Source: Wandonia sp964447015 (GTDB lineage Bacteria > Bacteroidota > Bacteroidia > Flavobacteriales_D > Crocinitomicaceae). From it: a stretch of DNA of 64,000 nt. The position numbers and the translations under genes were made by a program. The notes under the pieces are model-generated. The model was not told the origin of the DNA. It searched no databases and saw nothing but the letters and a program-made list of their open reading frames with translations. Positions within the stretch are counted from its first letter, which is position 1, and each line of letters opens with the position of its first letter. Positions 32,845-42,246 of this stretch are shown here, one piece after another. The stretch is from assembly GCA_964447015.1 (NCBI GenBank), contig CAYUQU010000006.1, positions 23,248 to 87,247 of the forward strand. Direction: 5' to 3'.

Positions 32845-35499
32845 ATGCAAAATTTGCGCATAATTTTACTTTTTGGTGCACTATTTACCGTGACTTGTTT
32901 ACAGGCTCAATTAGCTGTGGTGAAGGGGTATGTAGTGGATGATGTCGGTTCTAGAATTACAGGAGTTTCCATTCAATCTACAGATAAAACTATCCAAACT
33001 TTTGTTGATGGACAAGGTAATTTCTCTATAGAATTGGAATCAAATCGCGATTATGATTTGGTTTTTTCGTTTGTTACTAGAAAAAAAATAGTTCATATTC
33101 ACTTGCTTAATGGAGAGGTCAGAAATCTTGGTGAAGTTGTTATAGATGCGTTAGAAACAGGCGAAGTTGTGGTTGAAGCAAAACAGGGAGAGTATGATGA
33201 TCCAACTGTCGTAACTCTACCGTATATTGATTTTAGCAATTTCGCATTACCAAACGGTGTCACTCAAGCGCTTGCTTATATCACGCCAGCTGTTTCAAAT
33301 AATGAATTAACGGCCAATTATAATGTGCGTGGTGGGAATTATGACGAAAATCTAATTTATGTCAATGGATTTGAGATTTATCGACCGTTTTTAACTCGTG
33401 CTGGACAACAAGAAGGAATGAGTTTTATCAATTCATCTATGGTTGATAATATCAGTTTTTCTGCTGGTGGTTTTGATGCAAAATATGGCGATCGTTTAAG
33501 CTCTGTTTTGGACATTCAGTATCGAAATCCTGATTCAACTCGCGCGACTTTGGTTGCAGGAATGTTGGGGGCAGAAGTGCATGCAGAAACACGAAAAAAT
33601 AGATTTGGTTTCATAGCTGGTGCAAGATATAGATCAAATGGGTATTTGTTAAACACACTTCCTACTAAAGGAGAATACAATCCTGTTTTTTGGGATGTGC
33701 AATTTTTGACTCATTACAATATTACAGAGAATTTACGATGGAATGTTCTGGGGCATTTTTCTTCTAATAAATTTAGTTTTGCTCCACAAACACGTGAAAC
33801 TACATTTGGAACGTTTAATCAAGCTCTTAGCTTTAAGGTCTATTTTCAAGGGCAAGAAATATCGATGTTTCAAACGATTACTGGAGCTACATCACTTGAA
33901 TATGACTTGTCAAAATCAACTCGACTAAACTTTTATGTAAGTGTTTTTAACACGAATGAAACAGAGAATTTTGACGTGTTGGGAGAGTATTACATCAATG
34001 AATTAGAAAATGATCCCGCAAAGGAAACTTTTGGTGATTCTGTAAACACCTTAGGTGTTGGTTCTTTCCTTAATCACTCGAGAAATAGACTTAACGCAAC
34101 GATTGCTTCTGTTTATCATACTGGTGAGAAAATTTTCCCGAAGAAGGAAAAGATGAATGACCTAAGACTTGTTCAGCGCGACAGTAGATTAAATTGGGGG
34201 GCAAAATTTCAGCGCGAGTTTTTTGATGATATAATTAGTGAATGGGTGATGATTGATAGCGCTGGATATGTCACCCCACAAAATTCAGGTGGTGATTTGG
34301 AATTGCGCGATGTTATTAAAGAGAAACACAACTTACAGACTTATCGGGTGACAGGTCATTTAGGATATTCATTCCGTTGGAATTTTGTGAAAGAAAAGCA
34401 CATTGTAAAACTCAAAGAAGTAACTCGCGATGAAAACAATAAGAAACAGCGAAGTCACTTTGTTGATACATTGGAACGAATTCCTGCTAGACTTGCTTTA
34501 AATATAGGCTTGCGAAGTGGATATACGAGCGTCAACCAAGAGCCCTGGCTGACTCCGCGTGCATCATTGGTATACACACCACGCCTGTATTTCTACAGAA
34601 ATGGTAAAGTATACAGACGAAATATGAAATTGCGTCTTGCTTCTGGACTGTATTATCAACCCCCAATCTACCGTGATTTACGGGGGTATCATGGCGAATT
34701 GAATTTAGATGTACGCGCACAAAAATCATTTCACATTGTAGCTGGTACGGATGTTTTCTTTAATATGTGGAATAGAGAGAGTCCCTTCAAATTTTCGGCT
34801 GAAGTGTATTACAAGTATTTATGGGATGTAAACCCCTATAAAATTTCAGATGTCCGTTTGCGTTATTTTGCTAATAACGATGCTGTTGCATACGCTTATG
34901 GTGCTGATTTGAATCTAAATGGACAATTCATTAAAGGTGTAGAATCTTTCTTTAAGGTTGGTTTTTTGAGAACGATGGAGAATTTAAAGAACGATGATTA
35001 CTATATGTACTTTAATGCTGCGGGTGATACAATTTATCCAGGTTATACTTTTGATGCTGTGCCAGCAGATAGCGCTCTCCAAACTCCTGGGTACATTCCA
35101 CGACCAAGTGACCAGATGATTACTTTTGGAGCTTTATTTCAGGATAGAATGCCTAAATTTGAGCAATTATCGGTTCAGTTGAGTGCGCTTTTCGGAAGTA
35201 GATTACCTTACGGCCCTCCTGGAGAAGAACGATATAAGGATACCTTGAGACAGAGGTCTTATAAGCGTGTAGATATTGGTGTGAGTTATGACTTCCTCTA
35301 TGGTAAATCAAAAGAGTCACGCAAGAAATTTTGGCAAAACTTTACCGATATAAAATTGAGTTTTGAAGTGTTTAACTTACTTGGAATTAACAATGTACTT
35401 TCTCAGACATGGGTGCAAGATGTAGAAGGTCGTTATTATGCTATTCCTAATTATCTTACCCAGCGCTTGTATAATCTGAAGTTGATAATAAGGTTGTGA
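32845..35499 (+). CDS. TonB-dependent outer-membrane receptor
   Basis: An 884-residue receptor that imports a ligand across the outer membrane with energy from TonB-ExbBD. Signal peptide about 1-21 (ending LQAQ); carboxypeptidase-regulatory-like domain about 22-105 (VVKGYVVDDVGSRITGVSI); plug about 130-235 with NYNVRGGNYDENLIYVNGFE and FSAGGFDAKYGDRLSSVLDI, both typical; then a long beta-barrel to the C-terminus (LKLIIRL ending). No SusD partner follows, so a classical polysaccharide-utilisation pair is unlikely; iron, cobalamin or a peptide are possible ligands. A hairpin sits directly in front of the ATG. Confidence 0.93.
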   Translation: MQNLRIILLFGALFTVTCLQAQLAVVKGYVVDDVGSRITGVSIQSTDKTIQTFVDGQGNFSIELESNRDYDLVFSFVTRKKIVHIHLLNGEVRNLGEVVIDALETGEVVVEAKQGEYDDPTVVTLPYIDFSNFALPNGVTQALAYITPAVSNNELTANYNVRGGNYDENLIYVNGFEIYRPFLTRAGQQEGMSFINSSMVDNISFSAGGFDAKYGDRLSSVLDIQYRNPDSTRATLVAGMLGAEVHAETRKNRFGFIAGARYRSNGYLLNTLPTKGEYNPVFWDVQFLTHYNITENLRWNVLGHFSSNKFSFAPQTRETTFGTFNQALSFKVYFQGQEISMFQTITGATSLEYDLSKSTRLNFYVSVFNTNETENFDVLGEYYINELENDPAKETFGDSVNTLGVGSFLNHSRNRLNATIASVYHTGEKIFPKKEKMNDLRLVQRDSRLNWGAKFQREFFDDIISEWVMIDSAGYVTPQNSGGDLELRDVIKEKHNLQTYRVTGHLGYSFRWNFVKEKHIVKLKEVTRDENNKKQRSHFVDTLERIPARLALNIGLRSGYTSVNQEPWLTPRASLVYTPRLYFYRNGKVYRRNMKLRLASGLYYQPPIYRDLRGYHGELNLDVRAQKSFHIVAGTDVFFNMWNRESPFKFSAEVYYKYLWDVNPYKISDVRLRYFANNDAVAYAYGADLNLNGQFIKGVESFFKVGFLRTMENLKNDDYYMYFNAAGDTIYPGYTFDAVPADSALQTPGYIPRPSDQMITFGALFQDRMPKFEQLSVQLSALFGSRLPYGPPGEERYKDTLRQRSYKRVDIGVSYDFLYGKSKESRKKFWQNFTDIKLSFEVFNLLGINNVLSQTWVQDVEGRYYAIPNYLTQRLYNLKLIIRL

Positions 35500-35549
35500 C
35501 AAGTCTGTTTTTTATCGGCACAAGTAGCTGAATTTTCTAGCATAATGTT

Positions 35550-36443
35550 TTAAGATAAGTGAAACTTATCAGGTTGATGCGGTTGCGGAATGTCAGTTTC
35601 CTTAAGCAATTGTTTAATATTTATTTCTATTGTTCGAGCAATAGCAGTTACGGCAGTGTCGGTAGGTTTATTTTCAAATGGGTCTTGCATGTGTGTAGCT
35701 GATTTTTCTAAAAGGAAAAACGCTCCAGAAAGCACAAGTAAAAGTGGAATTTCAAATAATCCTGCGACATCAGTTAATGAAATAGAAAGGGTAACAACAA
35801 AAAGGTAAATGATAAAATGTAAAAATAAGCGGTAGGTAACAGGAAAAACAGTGTTTTTAATCCGTTCCGACATTCCTTGTGCGTCGCAAAGACGCACAAT
35901 CGTTCTATCTAACTGCAATTGAGAGAAAATGTCCATCTGTCCGTCCTCTTTCAATTTTTTGATATCCATTCCGTTTAATTGTAATATTGCTAATGGTTTA
36001 TTACTGTGTTTTTTTATTTCCTCAAAATCCTCTTGTGACAAAAATTCTTCAAGGTTATCAAGTGGATTCAATCCTCTGAGTGTTTGTCCCAGTGAATAAC
36101 ACCATGCAATCTGTCTGTAGGCTATTTTCTTAATCGTTTCTTCGTTGCCTTTTGCTGTTAAATTGTTGAGTTGAAGGACTAAGTTGCGCGAATCGTTTAC
36201 GATGCTTCCCCAAACTCTTCGTGCTTCCCACCATCTGTCATAGGACTGGTTGAGTTTGAAAGATAATAAAATTGAAATAGCAGTACCTATGAATGCTGGA
36301 ATTGTTAACGGCATTTCAGGTAAAAAATCCTTGAATTCTTCGGTAAGGTAAATTGCAACAAGAGAAACAATTAGCACATAGATAAGTTCAATTTTTACTT
36401 TGTTGAAAATGTACGTAATTGGAATTCGTTTGTTTAATAACAC
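35550..36443 (-). CDS. Bestrophin family anion channel-like protein
   Basis: A 297-residue integral membrane protein of the bestrophin (UPF0187) family, pentameric anion or cation channels. The N-terminal motif RIPITYIFNKVKIELIYVLI and LLSFKLNQSYDRWWEARRVWGSIVNDSRN are characteristic (the DRWWEAR stretch is near-universal). Four membrane helices lie at about 22-42, 48-66, 205-225 and 228-245. The Ca2+-clasp acidic cluster of animal bestrophins is not recognisable, as in other bacterial members. It stands alone, convergent with the receptor gene. Confidence 0.93.
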   Translation of the reverse strand: MLLNKRIPITYIFNKVKIELIYVLIVSLVAIYLTEEFKDFLPEMPLTIPAFIGTAISILLSFKLNQSYDRWWEARRVWGSIVNDSRNLVLQLNNLTAKGNEETIKKIAYRQIAWCYSLGQTLRGLNPLDNLEEFLSQEDFEEIKKHSNKPLAILQLNGMDIKKLKEDGQMDIFSQLQLDRTIVRLCDAQGMSERIKNTVFPVTYRLFLHFIIYLFVVTLSISLTDVAGLFEIPLLLVLSGAFFLLEKSATHMQDPFENKPTDTAVTAIARTIEINIKQLLKETDIPQPHQPDKFHLS

Positions 36444-36494
36444 GCTTCTGAATTTTAAGGTTCAGAGTAAAGATAATAATCGTTTCTGAAATTT

Positions 36495-37667
36495 TTAATT
36501 ATCTGCAATTAGAATCTTAGTTGTAGCAATAATTTTGTTTCCTTCTTTCACATTTACAAAGTAAAAACCCGCTGATAGATTACCCCGTTTTAGGGTGATT
36601 GTATTCCCTGTGATGTGATTGATTTGTGCAACTTCTTGACCAAATTGATTGCAAATATGTAGGGAAGCCTTATCAAAAGTGTGGTTTGTTTTTAAAGTTG
36701 TTTCAAAAGAAAATGGGTTAGGAAAGATACTTGTTTTGTTAATATCATCAAACTCAGAAATACTTGCGCTGGAACTTACATTATAGGGCATAAATGAATA
36801 AGCAAACCATTGATAGCCTAAAATATTTATATATTGCTTCCAACTATCAGTTTCATTTTGCAGAAAGGTTTGAATATCATTATAAGGTGTAGTAACATCA
36901 TTGGTACTCAACCAAGGTCCCATAAAATTAGGTTCTGCGGAAAAAATTGGAATTACGTCTGTCACTTCATTTCTTGCTGCTATATATTCCAATCGCGAGT
37001 CTATGTAACTGTATATCCATGAGTAATTACTGATATAATCATGAAGCAGGATACGATCAACCGTGTTGCCTATGGTGATAGCCTGATCTTGCGTAAACCA
37101 ACCTACATAAGTTTCGTTAATTATACCTTCAATGTTTGTAAGCGAGTCAACTTGTCGAATTAATTTTTCGAAATAACTGAAAGCTCCTGCATTATCACAA
37201 GTGTACCCTTCGGGATTTAGATAGGTTGTGCAATAATAGTTTCCTGGTGTTATTGTCTCTTCATTCCAAAATTCGAATTCAACATTATAAACATCAAACT
37301 TTTGAAGTGGATTTGTATGCTGTATATTGTATGGTTTGATTACATTGTTAAAGAAAAAGAAGTTCTCACCCGCAGCACCTACCTGAATGATGCCGTAATT
37401 TTCCTTTGCATTCTCAATAAAACTAGCTAAAACGACCGATGTACTGACGTTGGTTAAATCATAAGTGACGTGCACGGGCCAAAGATCGTATAGAGTAAGA
37501 TAATTAAAGCCATTTTGTTGGGCGTAGTTTAGTAAGCTATCTTCTTTCTCGGGATTTCCTAAAATTTGACTGAAACCGTCTATATATAATCCTTTTATTG
37601 ATTGTGCTTTAATAATTGGAATTGAAGTGAATGCACTCAGTAGAAGGAATAGTAGATGTTTTTGCAT
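36495..37667 (-). CDS. Secreted protein with TIM-barrel-like body and T9SS type A sorting domain
   Basis: A 390-residue secreted protein. Signal peptide 1-21 (ending KAQ). The body (about 24-300) has glycoside-hydrolase/PI-PLC-like alternation: IKGLYIDGFSQILGN, FNYLTLYDLWPV, YGIIQVGAAGE, VYNVEFEFWNEE, IEGIINETYVGWF and RILLHDYISN; conserved acidic residues at strand ends suggest an enzyme or a degenerate relative. I cannot name the family. The type IX sorting domain spans about 312-390 (IFPNPFSFETTL ... SAGFYFVNV). It lies 11 bases after the flexirubin-type KS/CLF gene on the same strand and could be co-transcribed. Confidence 0.8.
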   Translation of the reverse strand: MQKHLLFLLLSAFTSIPIIKAQSIKGLYIDGFSQILGNPEKEDSLLNYAQQNGFNYLTLYDLWPVHVTYDLTNVSTSVVLASFIENAKENYGIIQVGAAGENFFFFNNVIKPYNIQHTNPLQKFDVYNVEFEFWNEETITPGNYYCTTYLNPEGYTCDNAGAFSYFEKLIRQVDSLTNIEGIINETYVGWFTQDQAITIGNTVDRILLHDYISNYSWIYSYIDSRLEYIAARNEVTDVIPIFSAEPNFMGPWLSTNDVTTPYNDIQTFLQNETDSWKQYINILGYQWFAYSFMPYNVSSSASISEFDDINKTSIFPNPFSFETTLKTNHTFDKASLHICNQFGQEVAQINHITGNTITLKRGNLSAGFYFVNVKEGNKIIATTKILIADN

Positions 37668-37677
37668 TTTCGAAAAA

Positions 37678-38703
37678 TTACTCTCTAGTTAGCAAAATCA
37701 GACTCGACTGCCCCGTAGCAAATTTATTGAAGATAAGAACTGAGTTTAAAGGTTTATCCCAATTGATGCCATCAAAACTTGTTAAATCATTTCGCAAAAG
37801 CTGTTGGCCTAACCATACTGATAAGGCTGAAACAGTGGGGGAATCACCAAAAAATTTTTTGAAATATATTTGGGGTACATCCTCGAAATAATCACTCAGA
37901 CTACATACGGTATTGTCATTGTTTATATCTCCATTGCAAGGGCTGAGAATTAAATCTGGCTCAAAATTGAGTTGTGTGATGTCACTTTTAATATTCATCT
38001 GAAAAGGACCTACGTATGTTCGCATAAATGAGATGCACACAGCTTCTTTACATTCAGGGACAGTAGATAGATGAAAGAAAGCAGAGCCTTCTCCTGGAAC
38101 AAAGCCAACACCTTTTTTTTGTATTGCTTCCTCAGGAGTAACATCGTCTTTTCTCACCCAATTTAACAGACCAAAAAGATTAAATGTGTATTGAGATATT
38201 TCATCTACAGCACCCACAAGAACGTGTTGAGCCATGTTGTTTTCAAGTAACATCATTCCTTCGAGAAGAGAGTTTTCAAATGAATGAGCTTTTTGACTAT
38301 TTGTTGAATTGTACGAAAAATTCTTAGTCATCAGTCCTAGTTGTGCAGAGACCACATTGGTAGTAGATTGAGTGAAATTTGTAGGAGTCATCGGCCCCTC
38401 TTCATATTTATAAATTTGATCCAAAAATTTAAATGACTCCTCGTTACTTCCATATGCTGAGCCACTTACAATGGCATCGAACTCTACATTGCTTTCTTGA
38501 ATAACCTTTAACCCTGTGGTTAAGCCCATGCGCGATATTTTTCCCATTCTCCGTAATAAGTTAAGTGGGATATATGGTTTATAGTCAGGTTCTTGAGCTA
38601 GAATGTGATGAGAAGTCTGTTTCAATAAAACTTCATTAGGAAATACCCCTTCAAAAGATTGTTGGGGAGAAATACAGGAGCTATGATTTAAATAGAACTT
38701 CAT
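37678..38703 (-). CDS. Ketosynthase-like chain-length factor of the flexirubin-type locus
   Basis: A 341-residue beta-ketoacyl-synthase-fold protein. In place of the catalytic TACSS motif it has YNSTNSQKAH (131-140), so the nucleophilic Cys is missing, and the paired HGTGT and GHTLGA histidine motifs are not recognisable. Short length and lost active site are features of chain-length-factor-like subunits, which pair with an active KS; here the active KS gene lies 29 bases upstream. In aryl-polyene/flexirubin loci such KS/CLF pairs extend the polyene chain. Function by context. Confidence 0.82.
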   Translation of the reverse strand: MKFYLNHSSCISPQQSFEGVFPNEVLLKQTSHHILAQEPDYKPYIPLNLLRRMGKISRMGLTTGLKVIQESNVEFDAIVSGSAYGSNEESFKFLDQIYKYEEGPMTPTNFTQSTTNVVSAQLGLMTKNFSYNSTNSQKAHSFENSLLEGMMLLENNMAQHVLVGAVDEISQYTFNLFGLLNWVRKDDVTPEEAIQKKGVGFVPGEGSAFFHLSTVPECKEAVCISFMRTYVGPFQMNIKSDITQLNFEPDLILSPCNGDINNDNTVCSLSDYFEDVPQIYFKKFFGDSPTVSALSVWLGQQLLRNDLTSFDGINWDKPLNSVLIFNKFATGQSSLILLTRE

Positions 38704-38732
38704 ACCGATTGATTTAGGAGGTTATTAGTCTA

Positions 38733-39926
38733 TTAATTAGTTTCCATTTTATTGAATAACAGCGATGTACAGTTGCCTCCAAAGCCAAATGAGTTAGTCA
38801 AGATACGACTAATAGAAACACCAGTCAAGGTTTTTGTTGGAATTATTTCCATTTTTTCATCTGGAAGTTCGTCTTCATTGGTGTTACCAATGATAGTGTC
38901 ATTTTGGAGCATTAAAATGCAAAAAATAGCTTCAATGGCTCCTGCAGCTCCAAGTGTGTGACCAGTAAATATCTTCGTAGAAGAGTAGGGAGGTATGGTG
39001 CCAAATACATTTTTCATGGCTACATATTCCGTTTCGTCATTATTCTCAGTTCCCGTTCCGTGCGCGTTGATGTAATCGATTTGATTAGATGAAACTCCAG
39101 CTTTTTTAAGTGCTGTTTGCATAGCTTTCGTCGGGCCAATTCCATCAGGAGATGTAGATGTTGCATGATAGCTGTCATTTGCATTTCCAAACCCTGAAAC
39201 TTCGGCAAGTGGTTTTCTGTCTTCTATGAAATCTTCACCTTCTAAAATAAGATAACCAGCTCCTTCACCAAGGTTAATTCCATCTCTGTCTTTTGCAAAT
39301 GGTTTACATTGGTTGTCAGATAGCAACATCATCGAGTTGAAGCCATTGATAGTATACTTAGACAACGCATCAGCACCACCAACGAGCAAGCGTTTTGCGC
39401 GTCCTGAGCGAATCATCATTATGCCTTGCATAATAGCATTTGCGGAAGATGAACAAGCTGTGTTTATGGTGTTATGAAAAGGTACATCACCAATCAGTTC
39501 GCTGATTTCCATAGCGACTGAACCAATGTCGTATCTGTCGTATAAATTGGATTGATTGTCTATTGCCTGTGCGTTCTCATATAGTTTTTTTGTTTCACAC
39601 ATTGATGAAACAGTACATCCCATGATGATACCGTCAATTTTTGAACTATCTATTTTAGCAGATAATAACGCCTCATTGACAGCAACCATTGCTAGAAGTG
39701 TTGTTCGCGCATAGTTCGAATCTAATGGTAGATTCAGCACATGCTTCAACTCATCATTTGATAAACTGACCTCGGCAAACAAAAAATTTTCAATGAGCTT
39801 CGAGTCAACATATTTCGCTTTTCGAATTCCACGCTTGTCATTCACAAGGGAGTGCCAATTTTCTTCTACCGAATTACCGATACTAGAAATTAGTCCTATT
39901 CCTGTTATGAATATGCGTTGACTCAA
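38733..39926 (-). CDS. Beta-ketoacyl-ACP synthase (FabF-like, flexirubin-type locus)
   Basis: A 397-residue condensing enzyme with the intact catalytic triad: C158 in NTACSSS, His in INAHGTGTENND (about 283) and His in FTGHTLGAAGA (about 321). It joins malonyl units to an acyl chain held by ACP. Placed between the ACP gene (16 bases upstream) and the Cys-less KS-like gene (29 bases downstream), it is the active half of the KS/CLF pair of an aryl-polyene/dialkylresorcinol pathway rather than the housekeeping FabF. Its late motif SFGFGGNCTSLLF is standard. Confidence 0.9.
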   Translation of the reverse strand: MSQRIFITGIGLISSIGNSVEENWHSLVNDKRGIRKAKYVDSKLIENFLFAEVSLSNDELKHVLNLPLDSNYARTTLLAMVAVNEALLSAKIDSSKIDGIIMGCTVSSMCETKKLYENAQAIDNQSNLYDRYDIGSVAMEISELIGDVPFHNTINTACSSSANAIMQGIMMIRSGRAKRLLVGGADALSKYTINGFNSMMLLSDNQCKPFAKDRDGINLGEGAGYLILEGEDFIEDRKPLAEVSGFGNANDSYHATSTSPDGIGPTKAMQTALKKAGVSSNQIDYINAHGTGTENNDETEYVAMKNVFGTIPPYSSTKIFTGHTLGAAGAIEAIFCILMLQNDTIIGNTNEDELPDEKMEIIPTKTLTGVSISRILTNSFGFGGNCTSLLFNKMETN

Positions 39927-39942
39927 TGATTATTGTAGAAAA

Positions 39943-40215
39943 TTAAGCTTTGAACTTGTCGGATTTCTCCATGATATAGTCAGCCATAGCAGAAACTGTA
40001 GCTAAAATCTGACGTCCTTCTTTTGGATCTGTGATTTTAACTCCATATTCTCTTTCCATCAAAACGATTAATTCGAAAGAGTCGATTGAGTCAAGTCCGA
40101 TTTCTTCACCGAATAATTGCGCGTCATCTGCAATATCTTCAGGTTTCATTTCCATTAGGTTCAATTGCTCAATGATCTGAGTCTTAAGGTCGAGTATTAA
40201 TTCTGAACGATCCAT
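39943..40215 (-). CDS. Acyl carrier protein of the flexirubin-type locus
   Basis: A 90-residue carrier protein, slightly longer than housekeeping AcpP (about 78). The phosphopantetheine attachment site is S43 in GLDSIDSFEL. Acidic helix 2 (FELIVLMEREYG) fits recognition by the pathway ketosynthase. The gene sits between the ABC permease (17 bases) and the KS gene (16 bases) on the same strand and probably holds the growing polyene or alkyl chain. Confidence 0.93.
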   Translation of the reverse strand: MDRSELILDLKTQIIEQLNLMEMKPEDIADDAQLFGEEIGLDSIDSFELIVLMEREYGVKITDPKEGRQILATVSAMADYIMEKSDKFKA

Positions 40216-40232
40216 TTTGTCTAATTATGGTA

Positions 40233-41510
40233 TTATAAAATTCCTTGTTTTCTGAGTGATGCAAAGGTAATAGAAAAACAACATACCGAAAACATCACGA
40301 ATAAAAGTGCGTAAATATACAAATCACTGAAAGAAGAATCACGAATAAATAGTCCATAATATGATTCGAGTCCCCAATTCAGTGGTGAAAATACACTAAT
40401 TTTTTGTAAAATTTCAGGCATTGCAAAAGTTGGAACCCAAACTCCTCCCAAAGCAGCGAGTATCATAACCGATATTGCGCCAAATGAACCTGCCTGTTGG
40501 TGTGTTCTAGAAAGCGTTCCTACTAACATTCCGTAGGATGTTGCGGCTAATGCAATAAGAAAAGTCATGAATAGAAACAAAAACGTGTTTTGTGGCAATT
40601 CAATTTGTGGCAAACCAATCACAGGGAAAAGATACAACCCTATCAATAAGATACAACCAAGTTGAATGAAACATACCATGATATATGTCAACACTTTTGC
40701 GGTTAAAATGTTCATAAAGGAAACAGGTAATGTTCTCAATCGCATAAAACTTCCTTGATCTTTTTCGTAGACGATATTCCCTCCCAAAGCAATTACTATA
40801 AAGAACATAGCAAATAGAGTCCAGGCAGGAACGTTGTGTTGAGTGGAACTAGGGATTTTAGATTTACCTTCATTGTCTTGAACGAGTTCTTCAAAATAGC
40901 TGCTTGGTTTATCGAGCATATTTTCTACATCTTCTGGCATCTCATCACCTGTTAATTCGGTGAATAATGCTTGCATCATACGTTTAGTTTCAATTCGAGC
41001 TAGTATGGTTTCTAATCCATTGCGAACAGCAGTTCGAAAAGAAAGTTTCATTACAGGGTCAAAAACGAGCTGAATGTGGATGCTATCACCTATAGAATGC
41101 TCTTTAAATTCGATTTCATTCAGAGCTGAAATGATTTTATCACCATTGTTTTCACTTTTTGCCGAAATCCATTCTGAAAAGCCTTCAGGAATATAAATAC
41201 CAACTTTGTAAGTTCCTTTTTGAATCTCTTTTTCGAGTGCATTTAACTCAAGTGTCTCATTTTGCTCTATGTTGAAATCTCCGAGCTGCTTGATTTCGTG
41301 AGTTAAATTCTCCGCTATTTCACCTTTGTCTCTGTCAACAATAACAACTGGAATTCGATTGTCTTGCATCAATTGAAAGGTGCTGTCTTGCACAAGCGTA
41401 ATAATAACCACTAAAGCTGCAGGCATAGCAAATAGTATTCCTAAGCCAGCTTTATCTCGTCTTAAGAGTGTAATTTCTTTCCATATTCCAGTTAGTAATT
41501 TCCGCATCAA
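40233..41510 (-). CDS. ABC-2 type transporter permease (flexirubin-type locus)
   Basis: A 425-residue ABC-2 family permease. One membrane helix at about 22-42 (AGLGILFAMPAALVVIITLV), a periplasmic domain of about 190 residues, then five to six helices (about 228-420) including WTLFAMFFIVIALGGNIVYEKDQGSFMRLRTLPVS, whose core is typical of YhhJ/DrrB-like exporters. Its ATG overlaps the stop of the ATPase gene by 4 bases. It probably moves the pigment or its lipid precursor toward the outer membrane. Confidence 0.9.
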   Translation of the reverse strand: MMRKLLTGIWKEITLLRRDKAGLGILFAMPAALVVIITLVQDSTFQLMQDNRIPVVIVDRDKGEIAENLTHEIKQLGDFNIEQNETLELNALEKEIQKGTYKVGIYIPEGFSEWISAKSENNGDKIISALNEIEFKEHSIGDSIHIQLVFDPVMKLSFRTAVRNGLETILARIETKRMMQALFTELTGDEMPEDVENMLDKPSSYFEELVQDNEGKSKIPSSTQHNVPAWTLFAMFFIVIALGGNIVYEKDQGSFMRLRTLPVSFMNILTAKVLTYIMVCFIQLGCILLIGLYLFPVIGLPQIELPQNTFLFLFMTFLIALAATSYGMLVGTLSRTHQQAGSFGAISVMILAALGGVWVPTFAMPEILQKISVFSPLNWGLESYYGLFIRDSSFSDLYIYALLFVMFSVCCFSITFASLRKQGIL

Positions 41511-42244
41511 TTCCGTAAGGTTTTTCCGGTTAATGTTAAAAATACTTCTTCGAGATTGTGAGCTTCGTGCTTTTTCATCAATTCAGCTGGAGAACCTGAT
41601 TCGAGTAGTTCACCATGCTCAATAATATGAACAAAATCACACAATTCCTGCGCTTCTGCCATTAAATGCGAAGTGTAAATAATGGTCATATTTTTTTCTT
41701 GATTGAGCTTTTTCAAGTAATCGACAATTGCAGCGCGTGACTGCACGTCAACACCAACTGTCGGCTCATCGAGTATTAATATTTTCGGGTCATTTAGAAT
41801 GGACGCGGCCAAATTGATTCGGCGTTTCATTCCTCCCGAGAATGCTTTCAGTTTTTTATGTTGAACAGATCTTAATCCAAGAATGTCGAGTAGTTCATCT
41901 ATCTTTTGTTGGAGAATAGTGTTGGGAATTCCCCACATTTTACCGAAATACCACAAGTTTTCTTGTGGAGTCAAATCGAAATAGAGTGCGTATTCTTGCG
42001 GCACTACACCCAAAATGTATTTTACAGATTTGTCTTTATTTGATTTTCCTAGGAGTTGAACAGAGCCTTCATCTTGCTTGAGTAGTCCACTGATAATTGA
42101 AATTAATGTTGTTTTTCCAGCTCCATTCGGGCCTAAAATACCAACAATAGTTCCTTTAGCTATAGATAAAGACACATCATTCAATGCACGGTTTTCAGAA
42201 CCTTCGTATTGTTTGGATATGTGCTCAACATCTAAAGCATTCAT
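41507..42244 (-). CDS. ABC transporter ATP-binding protein (flexirubin-type locus)
   Basis: A 245-residue ATPase partner of the ABC-2 permease. Walker A GPNGAGKT (38-45), signature FSGGMKRR (about 138-145), Walker B ILILDEPTVGVD (about 158-169) and the H-loop in IIYTSHLMAEA are complete. The sequence is of the DrrA/NatA export type. It overlaps the permease gene by 4 bases and lies 2 bases after the BtrH-like gene, within the same operon. Confidence 0.95.
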   Translation of the reverse strand: MNALDVEHISKQYEGSENRALNDVSLSIAKGTIVGILGPNGAGKTTLISIISGLLKQDEGSVQLLGKSNKDKSVKYILGVVPQEYALYFDLTPQENLWYFGKMWGIPNTILQQKIDELLDILGLRSVQHKKLKAFSGGMKRRINLAASILNDPKILILDEPTVGVDVQSRAAIVDYLKKLNQEKNMTIIYTSHLMAEAQELCDFVHIIEHGELLESGSPAELMKKHEAHNLEEVFLTLTGKTLRN

Positions 42245-42246
42245 AT

